In this document: positions 1 to 7,314 of the stretch, piece by piece
Position numbering within the stretch: position 1 is the stretch's first letter
Layout of the letters: each line of letters opens with the position of its first letter
Assembly: GCA_964648045.1 (NCBI GenBank)
Contig: CAZYNU010000005.1
Span: 1-48,337 of the forward strand
Length of the DNA stretch: 48,337 nucleotides
DNA from: JAGOUB01 sp964648045
GTDB lineage: Bacteria > Patescibacteriota > Gracilibacteria > Peribacterales > Peribacteraceae
Direction: 5' to 3'
Position numbers and translations under genes: made by a program
The notes under the pieces: generated by a model
Seen by the model: the letters and a program-made list of their open reading frames with translations, nothing else
What the model was told of the DNA's origin: nothing
The model's database searches: none

Positions 1-1
1 C

Positions 2-1183
2 GGCACGCTGACGGAGGCAGTATCCACCCAGGTATGGAGCGGCGACGCAGCGGTGCACGTCTCCATCGTGAACTGGGTTAAAGGGAAACAAGGCGGTACG
101 AAGAAGCTGTTCACGCAGCTGGGGGATAGCGTGGACAGTGAATGGAAGGTTGAGGAAGTGGACACAATTACCGGCAACCTTTCGGTTCAAACCGACACAT
201 CCGGCGCCTTACCGCTGAAAGCGAACGATGGATTTTGCTTCACCGGTCAAAATCCGGTTAACGAAGGATTTTTCCTGGAACCCCAAGAGGCACATGAATG
301 GTTGCGAGAAGACCCGTCATTGAGGGATGTCCTGTTTCCCTACATGATCGGGCGTGATCTCTTGGATGTCGGCCAACCGTCGCGCTGGATTATCGATATG
401 GCTCAACGAAACCAGTTGGAAGCCATGCAGTATGCCAAAGGATTTGAACGACTGAAGGAAAAGGTCATGCCTGTCGTTCTTGAAAAGGCCGAGAAGGAGA
501 AGGTGGCTACAGGGAAAGATGTGACGAGGTATGGAAGATTGGCAAAGCGTTGGTGGCAGTTCTATGACTATCGCCCAGGCACTATCGCAGCCATCAACTC
601 CGTGCCGCGGTACATCGCTTGTTCCCGTGTGACCAAGAGGCCGATTTTTGAGTTTGTCTCTAATCAGATTCACGCTGATACCGCAATCGTTGTGTTCCCC
701 CTTGCCGACGATTACAGCTTTGGAATGCTGCAATCGGGTATCCATGCAGCTTGGTTCAAATCTCAATGCTCAACATTGAAGGGCGATTCCCGCTACACGT
801 CTGATACCGTTTTTGATCCGTTTCCATGGCCGCAGGAACCATCTGCTAATACTGTCCGGAAAGTCGCAGTCGCAGCGCAGTATCTGCGCAAGCTTCGGAA
901 TGAATGGATGCAAAAGCTGGATGTGAAACTGCGCGGATTGTATCGGGCACTCGAAACCCCCGGTGACAATCCAGTGCGTGATGCACATGCGGCATTGGAT
1001 GCCGCAGTTCGTGAAGCTTATGGCATGAAGCCCGATGAAGATGTGTTGGTATTCTTGCTCAAGCTCAATAAGTCCGTGGCAGCAAAAGAGGCAAGGGGCG
1101 AAAGTATCGTTGGGCCGGGCTTGCCGCCAGACATTGGCAACCCGGCGGAATTTGTCTCGGAGGATTGTGTGCGTGTGGGTTGA
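2..1183 (+). CDS. MmeI-like type IIL restriction-modification protein, C-terminal part (5' truncated by window)
   Basis: The frame is open from the first base, so the N-terminal nuclease and methyltransferase domains lie outside the window. What remains looks like the end of the methyltransferase core followed by the MmeI-type target-recognition and C-terminal domains: an early SGDAAVHVSIVNW stretch, a GRDLLDVGQPSRWIID segment, and a FDPFPWP block near residue 270. In this family one polypeptide methylates and cuts DNA at a site set by the target-recognition domain. The GTG at 53 is internal, because conserved-looking sequence continues upstream of it. The gene ends in TGA, with repeat-bearing non-coding DNA downstream. 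Whether the enzyme is intact cannot be judged here. The family call rests on motif recognition, not on a search. Confidence 0.8.
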   Translation, partial: GTLTEAVSTQVWSGDAAVHVSIVNWVKGKQGGTKKLFTQLGDSVDSEWKVEEVDTITGNLSVQTDTSGALPLKANDGFCFTGQNPVNEGFFLEPQEAHEWLREDPSLRDVLFPYMIGRDLLDVGQPSRWIIDMAQRNQLEAMQYAKGFERLKEKVMPVVLEKAEKEKVATGKDVTRYGRLAKRWWQFYDYRPGTIAAINSVPRYIACSRVTKRPIFEFVSNQIHADTAIVVFPLADDYSFGMLQSGIHAAWFKSQCSTLKGDSRYTSDTVFDPFPWPQEPSANTVRKVAVAAQYLRKLRNEWMQKLDVKLRGLYRALETPGDNPVRDAHAALDAAVREAYGMKPDEDVLVFLLKLNKSVAAKEARGESIVGPGLPPDIGNPAEFVSEDCVRVG

Positions 1184-1191
1184 GGGTTTGT

Positions 1192-1254
1192 CTGGTGGTC
1201 CTTGCTCTTATACCCTTCGTCGTTACACGGAGAACGATGGCGGATGATGTGGGG
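1192..1254. repeat. Diverged copy 1 of island repeat
   Basis: The segment aligns with the copies at 1977-2071 and 6325-6387. Its best-conserved core is CGGAGAACGATGGCGGATGA, against CGGAGAATGATGGCGGATGA in the others. It lies just after the restriction-modification gene and lacks the tRNA-proximal end found in the other copies. Confidence 0.65.
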
Positions 1255-1482
1255 ACCGCTTTCAATTGGAGCATTGCGAACGGCAGTTGGCAGGTAAAAA
1301 CACCGGCAACGTGTGCTAATAGGCCGAGAACTAGTCGTTATTATGTACTGTGAAATTTCTTCGCACTTCCACAAGAGTAAATTCGTGGCGTAAAATCAAC
1401 CTCCGGTAAAATGCCTGCGTTTGCTGAAAGAGGACGAGCGATGCTTCATCCTCAATCAGTGAACAGTTCGGTCTATGGCTTC

Positions 1483-1552
1483 GGGGGTGACAAGGTGTTA
1501 TCCCGGGCTTCCGATCCTAGGGGTAGGGGGTTCAAATCCCCTCACCTCCACC
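1483..1552 (+). tRNA. tRNA-like element (decayed tRNA, possibly Gly(TCC), or tmRNA/tRNA 3'-end relic)
   Basis: GGGGGTG at 1483-1489 pairs with CACCTCC just before an encoded ACCA at 1549-1552, with one G-U pair. A clean T arm (GGGGG, loop TTCAAAT, CCCCT) precedes the 3' acceptor strand. In the middle, a 7-nt loop CTTCCGA could present a TCC anticodon, but its stem is only three pairs plus a bulge, and no proper D arm forms. At 70 nt including CCA it is too short for a normal tRNA. It may be a degenerate tRNA or the 3' end of a tRNA/tmRNA carried as an integration-site relic. Confidence 0.45.
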
Positions 1553-1976
1553 ACAAAGTCATAGGCTAGCTAGCGTCTAGCCCTCTAAGACTCACCAGAG
1601 TCACAGGGGGCTAATCGCTATTGCACTTGGCCTTTGGGAGGGAAGGACCAGGTCTACTATTCTAACATCTCATTGCTGAATCAACAAGTGATGGCGGTTC
1701 CAAACGGGTCTTTTTCGGTAGCGGCCAGAACATATAGATTTGTTGAGTGCTACGCCAGGTGCGTAGTGTTGCTTAGTAGTGCTGCACTACGTGTCATATG
1801 ATCGAGCATATGATTTTTCATAGAAAAAGTACTATTTCTATACATTCGCACTGTGCATCATTTTGGTGGATTTTGATTGGTATTGGTTGGTTTTGCATTA
1901 AGAATTCTTAACATTACTGTCTGGAATACTGCTGGCTACTGCCACAACTGTGGAAATTTTGACTGTTCCAAATTAT
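1553..1976. other. Non-coding stretch, no gene recognised
   Basis: This AT-richer DNA has no credible ORF. It contains short palindromes (GCTAGC; CATATGATCGAGCATATG near 1796) and no feature I can name. A weak 110-codon frame beginning at 1877 runs through the repeat and has no protein-like composition. Confidence 0.5.
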
Positions 1977-2071
1977 CACCCCGCCACCTGGCAGTCGTCG
2001 CTCTTGCGCTCATTGCCGCTACGCGGAGAATGATGGCGGATGATGTGGGGGAGATTGTTCTTCTATGGTCG
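1977..2071. repeat. Copy 2 of island repeat (~95-105 bp)
   Basis: This copy is nearly identical to the interrupted copy formed by 3525-3563 plus 6325-6387. The shared block runs from ACCCCGCCA through CGCTCTTGCGCTCATTGC and the GATGGCGGATGATGTGGGGG core to ATGGTCG. In the third copy the final TGGTCG is the 3' end (CCA plus two bases) of tRNA-Pro on the opposite strand. Here that tRNA is absent and the similarity stops. Confidence 0.75.
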
Positions 2072-2339
2072 ACCATTCCATTCCTTCTTCGAACTCAGAT
2101 CCAGGAGACAGCGGAGATGTTGGAAGGGGCGTATCAGCTGTTTGTCGCGTCTAAAGCCCTGTCCGTTGGGCCTCAGACCGTCCTCTTCTCACCTTGCGGA
2201 ATGCTGTAGACAGCAATACGGCGTCGCGCCCAGCCAAAGAACTACAGCTCTTTCAAAAACACCCGCTTAACTAGGAATGTGCCTGGGCAAATATCTTGCA
2301 GAAAAGCAAATATTTTTGACATACAATAGTAAGTGTCGC

Positions 2340-3002
2340 CTATTTGCCAATCCGTTTCTGCAGGTTCTCTTTACGTATTTGCAACTCTTTTCGACGCATT
2401 TGGTCATGTTTATCGATAATCCGAAAAATGTATTTGGTGTCTCTCGTAACGTTAAGATCTATTAGTGTTGAAACGTCACCCAAGAAGTGGCCTGTTTTTG
2501 TGAGCAGAGAGGAAAATTTATCAATGATTGCTGCCATGTCTTTGTATATCCCATCGAATATGACGGCTTCTTTGAGTTTTTCTTGATCAAACCTAAATGG
2601 CTTAGAAGGATCCCGGGCAATATGGGCAAAATTCTCATGCCTCCAATTACGATAGATAGTTAGTTTTGGTTCCCATTCAGCAAGTACATCCTTGGTCTCC
2701 TGGCAGGTTGTTAAAGATTTCTTGGCGTTATTGCCGAACAAATGAGAATTGCGCTCGATAGCGTTAACCAGACGCGGAATACTCATCGTGTCTGACCTTT
2801 TATCTGTCGTGAGAGCGATTAAATGTATCAAGGCGCTGGTGAAATGGGCGACTGCGGCAAGGGTGAAAACCTGAAGATCCTTACCCAGTTTCTCTCGCTC
2901 TTCTAATAAGAGGGTTACTTGTCTTGCATGTGCAGCGCCAATGGCACAAGGCATGACCAACATCTCAATGTATGCCTTTAGTTTTTCAGGTGTTTCACTC
3001 AT
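2340..3002 (-). CDS. Orphan protein with HEPN/AbiU2-like motif
   Basis: The 220-residue product is soluble, rich in helix-forming residues, and AT-rich compared with the chromosome. Around residues 118-126 it carries RNWRHENFAHI, which fits the R-x(4-6)-H signature of HEPN ribonucleases and resembles AbiU2-type abortive-infection proteins, where the motif follows a long helix. I infer a possible RNA-targeting defence role from this motif and from its neighbours (an MmeI-like gene, a small membrane protein, an IS). It could equally be an unrelated helical protein. The ATG start gives the full frame; upstream of it I see no strong Shine-Dalgarno. The base composition suggests recent transfer. 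Confidence 0.55.
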   Translation of the reverse strand: MSETPEKLKAYIEMLVMPCAIGAAHARQVTLLLEEREKLGKDLQVFTLAAVAHFTSALIHLIALTTDKRSDTMSIPRLVNAIERNSHLFGNNAKKSLTTCQETKDVLAEWEPKLTIYRNWRHENFAHIARDPSKPFRFDQEKLKEAVIFDGIYKDMAAIIDKFSSLLTKTGHFLGDVSTLIDLNVTRDTKYIFRIIDKHDQMRRKELQIRKENLQKRIGK

Positions 3003-3067
3003 TTCATTGGTAAAACGGTGACTTGGTAGGCTTAAAATGCCGCTTCTTCAAACGCTCTATCTTCCTC

Positions 3068-3274
3068 TTAATGGAGAGCCTTCGTCTGTGGATCTCGCTT
3101 CTTCAGTCCTAGCCACAGAAGCAGAATTCCAAGCCATCCAGTAAATAAGACGACAACTACGCCCTTAGCCTTGCTGCGGTTCTTAGACTCACAGAGTTCG
3201 CAGACCAGAATGAACGGGCCAAAAATGAAGGCGATAATTATAGCAAATACCAGGAGTGCACTGATGATTTCCAT
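3068..3274 (-). CDS. Small two-helix membrane protein, superinfection-immunity-like
   Basis: The 68-residue product has an N-terminal hydrophobic helix (residues 2-24), a short CELCESKNRSKAK connector, and a second helix containing FTGWLGILLLWLGL. A GW-containing second helix after a basic connector recalls small 'superinfection immunity' proteins, which end in a GWTG(I/V) helix. The match is by eye and weak. I chose the internal ATG at 3274; a GTG at 3310 would add twelve hydrophobic residues. It lies 65 bp upstream of the HEPN-like gene in the same orientation, so they may be co-transcribed. Its AT-rich composition matches that neighbour. Confidence 0.5.
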   Translation of the reverse strand: MEIISALLVFAIIIAFIFGPFILVCELCESKNRSKAKGVVVVLFTGWLGILLLWLGLKKRDPQTKALH

Positions 3275-3524
3275 AGTGAAAATAAGTGTATAAAAGAGTG
3301 AACAGAACACAGAGTCGCAATTTCCAATCTTTGAAGCAAGGTTTCATTCATATATCACTAATTCTAGAGAATTGAGGCGCATACCGTTTAAGCAGAACGA
3401 ATTGTTGCCTCTAGGAGAAATTATTAAGGATTCCGATCAAGGATATTGAAAAAGCTTTCCAGCCAGCATTCGACATGATGTGGCAGGCGTCGGGTATGCA
3501 GGGCAGTAAATACCACAAATCATG

Positions 3525-3563
3525 ACCCCGCCAGATGGCGGTCATCGCTCTTGCGCTCATTGC
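3525..3563. repeat. Left part of repeat copy 3, split by the IS
   Basis: This is the 5' portion of the island repeat, ending in the target sequence CTCATTGC (3556-3563). Joining it to 6333 across the IS recreates the order seen in copy 2. The IS therefore landed inside a repeat copy that already existed. Confidence 0.8.
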
Positions 3564-3767
3564 GTAAGGGTCCGGTGAACCCCAGGTCGGCTAGGTCCGA
3601 GTTGATCGGTTTGGCGATTTCGGCACAGCCTCGCTGGCAGCCGGTCTTCGCCCTCCTTGGCAGTCCAGCGCTGGCTAAAATGCGCAGAACCACCCCAGGC
3701 CAGATCACCTCGCCTGCGGCGGCCTTCTCCTTTTTTCTCCTGCGATGGCTACTATCCAAACCGGCCA

Positions 3768-5384
3768 TCACGGCGGAGGTCTGGACTCCGCCTGACACCG
3801 AGTTGCCCACTGGTCCGGAAGCCACATCGACAACTCCGGACTGGCCAGACCCGGCAACGCGGTCAGCAACTCTCGCAGGTACACAAACGAGTTCAGTCCT
3901 AGACGACGGCAACTCTGCGTCACGCTGTATAACACCGCTGCTGTCTGACCGCCCTTTTCACTACCCGCGAACAGCCAGTTCTTCCGGCCCACTGCGATCG
4001 CTCGAAGACTACGCTCCGCCAGGTTGTTGTCGATCCCAAGAAATCCTTCACTGGTATAGCGCACAAACGCTGCCCAGTGATTGCGGGCGTAGCCGAGCGC
4101 CTCGCCCATCGGGCTCTTGGGCAACACCTTGTTCTTCTCTTCCTCCAGCCACTGACTCATCGCTGTCAGCAATGGCAACGACTGCTCCTGACGCAAGCGT
4201 TTGCGCACAACCCAGCTCGCTTCCAAACCAAGGTGCTCCTTCGCCGTCTGCTCGCCGGCCTGCTTCTCCACCGCGTACAACTGCCGGATCCAACCCAGCA
4301 TCCGGTGCGCTCGCTCGCTGTCACTGGACCGTGCGTCGTAAAACTTCCTCCGGGCGTGAGCCCAGCAGGCCACCTCACGCATGCCACCCGGACCAAACAG
4401 GCTGTCGTACCCCGTGAACGCATCCGCTTGCAGGTAGCCGGTGAAACCTTCAAGGAACTGCTGTGGACCACTGCCCGCACGGCCCATCGTGAAATCGTAA
4501 ACCACATACGGTGCCGACTCGTCGCCGGCGTAGACCCACAACGCCCCCGAAGCCGTCGAGCCTTTGCCCGGCTGCAGCACGGGCACCCCTGTGTCATCGG
4601 TGGAGATCACCCGGCCCGCCAGGATCCGTTGCTTCATCAGGGTCGTCAATGGCCTCAACAACTCCGCACAGTCGGCCATCCAGTCACACAACGTCTGACG
4701 CGACAGGTGTACGCCCTGCCGGCCAAAGATTTCTTCCAGGCGGTTCAAAGGCAGGTGGTCGCCGTACTTGCTGACCACCACGTGAGCCAGCAACCCCGGA
4801 CCGGGCAGGCCCCGTTCGATCGGCTGCGCGGGTTTGGGAGCCGTCGCGAACGTCGAGCCGACTGGCTCCGGTGCGAGGTCCGATCGGTCCTCCATTGGAT
4901 TCTGGCAGGAGTTGCAGACGTAGGTCAGACGCACGTGCTCGACGATGAACAGGGAAGCGGGCTGATAGTCCAGTTGCTCGCTGGTTTGCGAACTGATGAC
5001 CTGACGCGGTTGCCGGCAGCACGGACAGAGCCGTTCGGCTTCGGACAACTCATGCACGACGCGCTGGCGTCGCAAGTGATCGGGCAACTTCTGTCGGCCA
5101 TGTCCACGGCGTTTTCGCGAGGACGCAGTCGGTTCGGATTCCAGTGGACTGGCAGCGGCGGGCTCTGGCTGAGGAATGCCGAACAGGAGCGACTGTGCCG
5201 GGTCGATGCGTTCGGCACGTGGGCCATACAGCCGACGCAAGAGTTGGTCCAGGCGAGCTTGCAGATGGTCCAGTTGCTGGCGTTGTTCGCGATTGGTCTG
5301 CAACACTTCGTGGAGCATGGCTTTGAGCCCAGCGACGTCGTCGGGCAGAGCAGGCTCGTCGTTGCGGGTGTCGGTTGGTGTCAT
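3768..5384 (-). CDS. tnpC: IS66 transposase TnpC
   Basis: The 538-residue protein is the catalytic transposase of the element. An N-terminal coiled-coil/leucine-rich stretch (residues 15-50) precedes the LYGPRAERIDPAQ segment typical of the IS66 N-terminal domain. A Cys-rich zinc-binding region follows (CPCCRQP, later CNSCQ). The catalytic domain shows the acidic residues of a DDE enzyme: STDDTG, QADAFTGYD, and NLAERSLRAIAVGRKNW near the C terminus. The start ATG at 5384 is preceded by CAGGAG; an upstream frame extension to 5507 has no conserved content. The frame is full length with no frameshift. Confidence 0.95.
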   Translation of the reverse strand: MTPTDTRNDEPALPDDVAGLKAMLHEVLQTNREQRQQLDHLQARLDQLLRRLYGPRAERIDPAQSLLFGIPQPEPAAASPLESEPTASSRKRRGHGRQKLPDHLRRQRVVHELSEAERLCPCCRQPRQVISSQTSEQLDYQPASLFIVEHVRLTYVCNSCQNPMEDRSDLAPEPVGSTFATAPKPAQPIERGLPGPGLLAHVVVSKYGDHLPLNRLEEIFGRQGVHLSRQTLCDWMADCAELLRPLTTLMKQRILAGRVISTDDTGVPVLQPGKGSTASGALWVYAGDESAPYVVYDFTMGRAGSGPQQFLEGFTGYLQADAFTGYDSLFGPGGMREVACWAHARRKFYDARSSDSERAHRMLGWIRQLYAVEKQAGEQTAKEHLGLEASWVVRKRLRQEQSLPLLTAMSQWLEEEKNKVLPKSPMGEALGYARNHWAAFVRYTSEGFLGIDNNLAERSLRAIAVGRKNWLFAGSEKGGQTAAVLYSVTQSCRRLGLNSFVYLRELLTALPGLASPELSMWLPDQWATRCQAESRPPP

Positions 5385-5514
5385 GGCAAAGCTCCTGCGG
5401 AAAGGATGCCTCAGGAGCTGGGGAATTGCAGGGATTTTCCGGCCCGAACACGAACCCGGTCCAGAGGGTGGGCCGGGTTCTATCGAGTGTAGCAGTTGAA
5501 CTGACATCGTGATG

Positions 5515-5880
5515 TCAGCTTACGGGTCGGTGGTAGCGCGTGCGTCGCTGGACGCGCGCTGGGTCGACGCCTTCGAGGAGCATGACCAGGTCGGCCGGTC
5601 GGATCTCACGGCCGGCTTTACCGAGGTCGGCGACTCCGGAGTCAGGGAAGGCGAAGGTTCCGGCCTCGAGTCGTTTGTACCAGAGGCAGTATCCGGAAGA
5701 CTCCCAGTAGAGGATCTTGAGTCGATCGCCGCGTTTGTTCTTGAAGACGAAGAGGTGTCCGTTGAAGGGATCGAGATCGAGGTGCTGTCCGACCAGAGCG
5801 GCCAGTCGATCGAAGCCGCAGCGGAGGTCGGTGGGCTGGGTGCAGAGGAAGACGCGCACGGTGGCGGGCAGAGTCAACAT
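5515..5880 (-). CDS. tnpB: IS66 Orf2 accessory protein TnpB
   Basis: The 121-residue protein has the IS66 Orf2 signature: an N-terminal VFLCTQPTDLRCGFDRLAAL block, then LFVFKNKRGDRLKILYWE, then GYCLWYKRLEAGTFAFP. Family members are about 115 residues, so this one is complete. Its exact role in transposition is unsettled, though it is required in well-studied elements. It overlaps the end of tnpA by seven bases, so the two are probably translationally coupled, and it lies about 130 bp before tnpC. Confidence 0.95.
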   Translation of the reverse strand: MLTLPATVRVFLCTQPTDLRCGFDRLAALVGQHLDLDPFNGHLFVFKNKRGDRLKILYWESSGYCLWYKRLEAGTFAFPDSGVADLGKAGREIRPADLVMLLEGVDPARVQRRTRYHRPVS

Positions 5881-6245
5881 GGCACCTCCCGGAGAATGGC
5901 GAGGAGTTGGCGCAGGGAGTGGGGATCGAAGGCTGCGGGGACGTGGAGTTGTGTGCCATCGGGGAGGTGAATCGCAAAGGGCGTGGTTTCGGTCTGGAGG
6001 GTCAACGGCAGAAAGAGCGGCTGAGGTGAGGGTGAATCGTGGAGTTGAGGAACCGTTGGTGTCTGCTGGTTTGGTTGTTCGAGGAGGTCGCGTTGAGCGA
6101 GGATGGTTCTCCAGTGGTAGAAGGAAGGTTCGGGGAGTTGGTGTTGCCGACAGAAGTCACGAACGGAGAGTCCGGAAAGTTTCCAGGCCTGGACGTGCTG
6201 ACGCCAGAACTGTTCCTTGTGCGGATCTCGTTTACGGTTGGCCAC
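5874..6245 (-). CDS. tnpA: IS66 Orf1 accessory protein TnpA
   Basis: The 123-residue protein begins with a helix-turn-helix-like segment (FWRQHVQAWKLSGLSVRDFC, then RQHQLPEPSFYHWR) typical of the IS66/IS3 OrfA group, which binds element DNA. A Pro/Gln-rich linker follows at residues 55-75. The C-terminal half (FAIHLPDGTQLHVPAAFDP) resembles the second domain of IS66 TnpA. It is the first gene of the element's operon, about 80 bp inside the right inverted repeat, and it overlaps tnpB. Confidence 0.93.
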   Translation of the reverse strand: MANRKRDPHKEQFWRQHVQAWKLSGLSVRDFCRQHQLPEPSFYHWRTILAQRDLLEQPNQQTPTVPQLHDSPSPQPLFLPLTLQTETTPFAIHLPDGTQLHVPAAFDPHSLRQLLAILREVPC

Positions 6246-6324
6246 GATGTTGTCTCCTGGGGTGATGAAAATCCCAGGCCGATCGTAGCCTGCCTGTCTA
6301 CCCTGCTGTTCGCCGGACGTTTAC

Positions 6325-6387
6325 CTCATTGCCGCTACGCGGAGAATGATGGCGGATGATGTGGGGGAGACTGTTCTTCAATGGTCG
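6325..6387. repeat. Right part of repeat copy 3, abutting tRNA-Pro
   Basis: It starts with the IS target duplication and continues through the GATGGCGGATGATGTGGGGG core to ATGGTCG. The last bases are the CCA end of the minus-strand tRNA-Pro. In this copy the repeat is therefore the immediate downstream flank of a functional tRNA gene. Confidence 0.8.
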
Positions 6388-6458
6388 GGACGAAAGGACT
6401 CGAACCTTCGACCTCACGGTCCCGAACCGTGCGCTCTAGCCAACTGAGCTACGTCCCG
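6382..6458 (-). tRNA. tRNA-Pro (anticodon CGG)
   Basis: Read on the minus strand, the acceptor stem CGGGACG/CGTCCCG, D arm GCTC...GAGC, anticodon arm CACGG-TTCGGGA-CCGTG (anticodon CGG), a five-base variable loop, T arm GAAGG-TTCGAGT-CCTTT and discriminator A all form without mismatch. CCA is encoded. It reads proline CCG codons. Confidence 0.95.
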
Positions 6459-7314
6459 ACAGACGTGAGAATACCGGATAAGGTGGGACGCGCGTGCGCT
6501 TTTTGATGAGCGCCTTGCCCAAGGGCTCGGCGGCCCAACTGAGCGAGGTCCCGATATGGCTGCGATGATGCCAACGACGCGCCGATCATACTGACAGCGA
6601 TCGGCAAACGCACGCGCGGTTTTTTGCACGAGCGCTCGGGCCACTGGGAGGTGTAACGTTTTGGCTCCAGCATCGTTATTCTAAGCCTCATTTGGGACTT
6701 TCTCGCGTAAAAAACCCTCTACCTAAAAATTATTTGTCTACCACATGCCAAAATCACGCGCCAACTTCCCTTTGGGCATTGGATGTCTTACGGCGCGTTA
6801 TTATGTATTTATGAAACATATATTAATTATGTCTAGTACCTCCAACACCTGATCGAGTAATAAACGTACACATTTTTTATACATTCACGATTCGACGACC
6901 TATCATACGACCACGGGAAAGCGGCGACTATTTCCGGGTGGGAAGAGCCTTTGTTAAGTTCTCTTATACTATTTCACTCGTTCGTCAAACTATTATTATA
7001 TAACATTTATTAAATATAGATACTCCCCCACCCAAGGGGATCTACCTACGATGAAAACGTGAAGTTTCCCTCACGCCCCGCTTCGCTGCCGCTCGTGCTC
7101 ATGCACGTGGCTCTCATCGCCTTCCTATCCCTCAGTATGGTGATGAGCTTGCCCACCCTCCGCTAAGGCGGGTGAACGGACGCAGGCCCCGTCCAGTCCG
7201 GACGGATCATCGTTCGACGTTCTATGCTCCGTCCTTGGACGAAGCGTGGCAGGCCGCTGGTCGGCCCACATAGACGTCCTCAGCCCGGCGCACCGTGCGC
7301 TACCGTTGGCGCGC
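6459..7314. other. Long non-coding stretch between tRNA-Pro and the Wzy_C gene
   Basis: Positions 6478-6660 contain two diverged copies of one ~45-bp unit and, near 6530-6555, a segment resembling the 5' half of tRNA-Pro (CGGGACCTCGCTCAGTTGG read on the minus strand). Positions 6660-7060 are AT-rich with no gene. Positions 7060-7310 are GC-rich, with hairpin-forming segments (for example CCGTCCAGTCCGGACGG) but no ORF or RNA family I recognise. Confidence 0.5.

Larger units (their letters stand above)
3564..6324 (-). mobile_element. IS66-family insertion sequence, complete, 2761 bp
   Basis: The left end reads GTAAGGGTCCGGTGAAC. The right end, on the other strand, reads GTAAACGTCCGGCGAAC. These are imperfect terminal inverted repeats beginning GTAA, as is usual for IS66. 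CTCATTGC is duplicated exactly at 3556-3563 and 6325-6332, matching the 8-bp target duplication of the family. Inside are tnpA, tnpB and tnpC in the canonical order, all on the minus strand and all open, so the element looks intact and possibly recent. About 200 bp at the left end (3564-3767) are non-coding. Confidence 0.95.

Noticed and set aside
1877..2209. 110-codon plus-strand frame
   Set aside because: It runs through the non-coding repeat and has no conserved or protein-like content.
4077..5492. 471-codon plus-strand frame inside the IS
   Set aside because: It is antisense to the IS66 transposase, whose DDE and zinc motifs are clear.
7060..7314. RNase P RNA, tmRNA or SRP RNA in the GC-rich gap before the Wzy_C gene
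   Set aside because: I looked for the conserved cores (for example GAGGAAAGTCC) and for tRNA-like ends on both strands and saw none.
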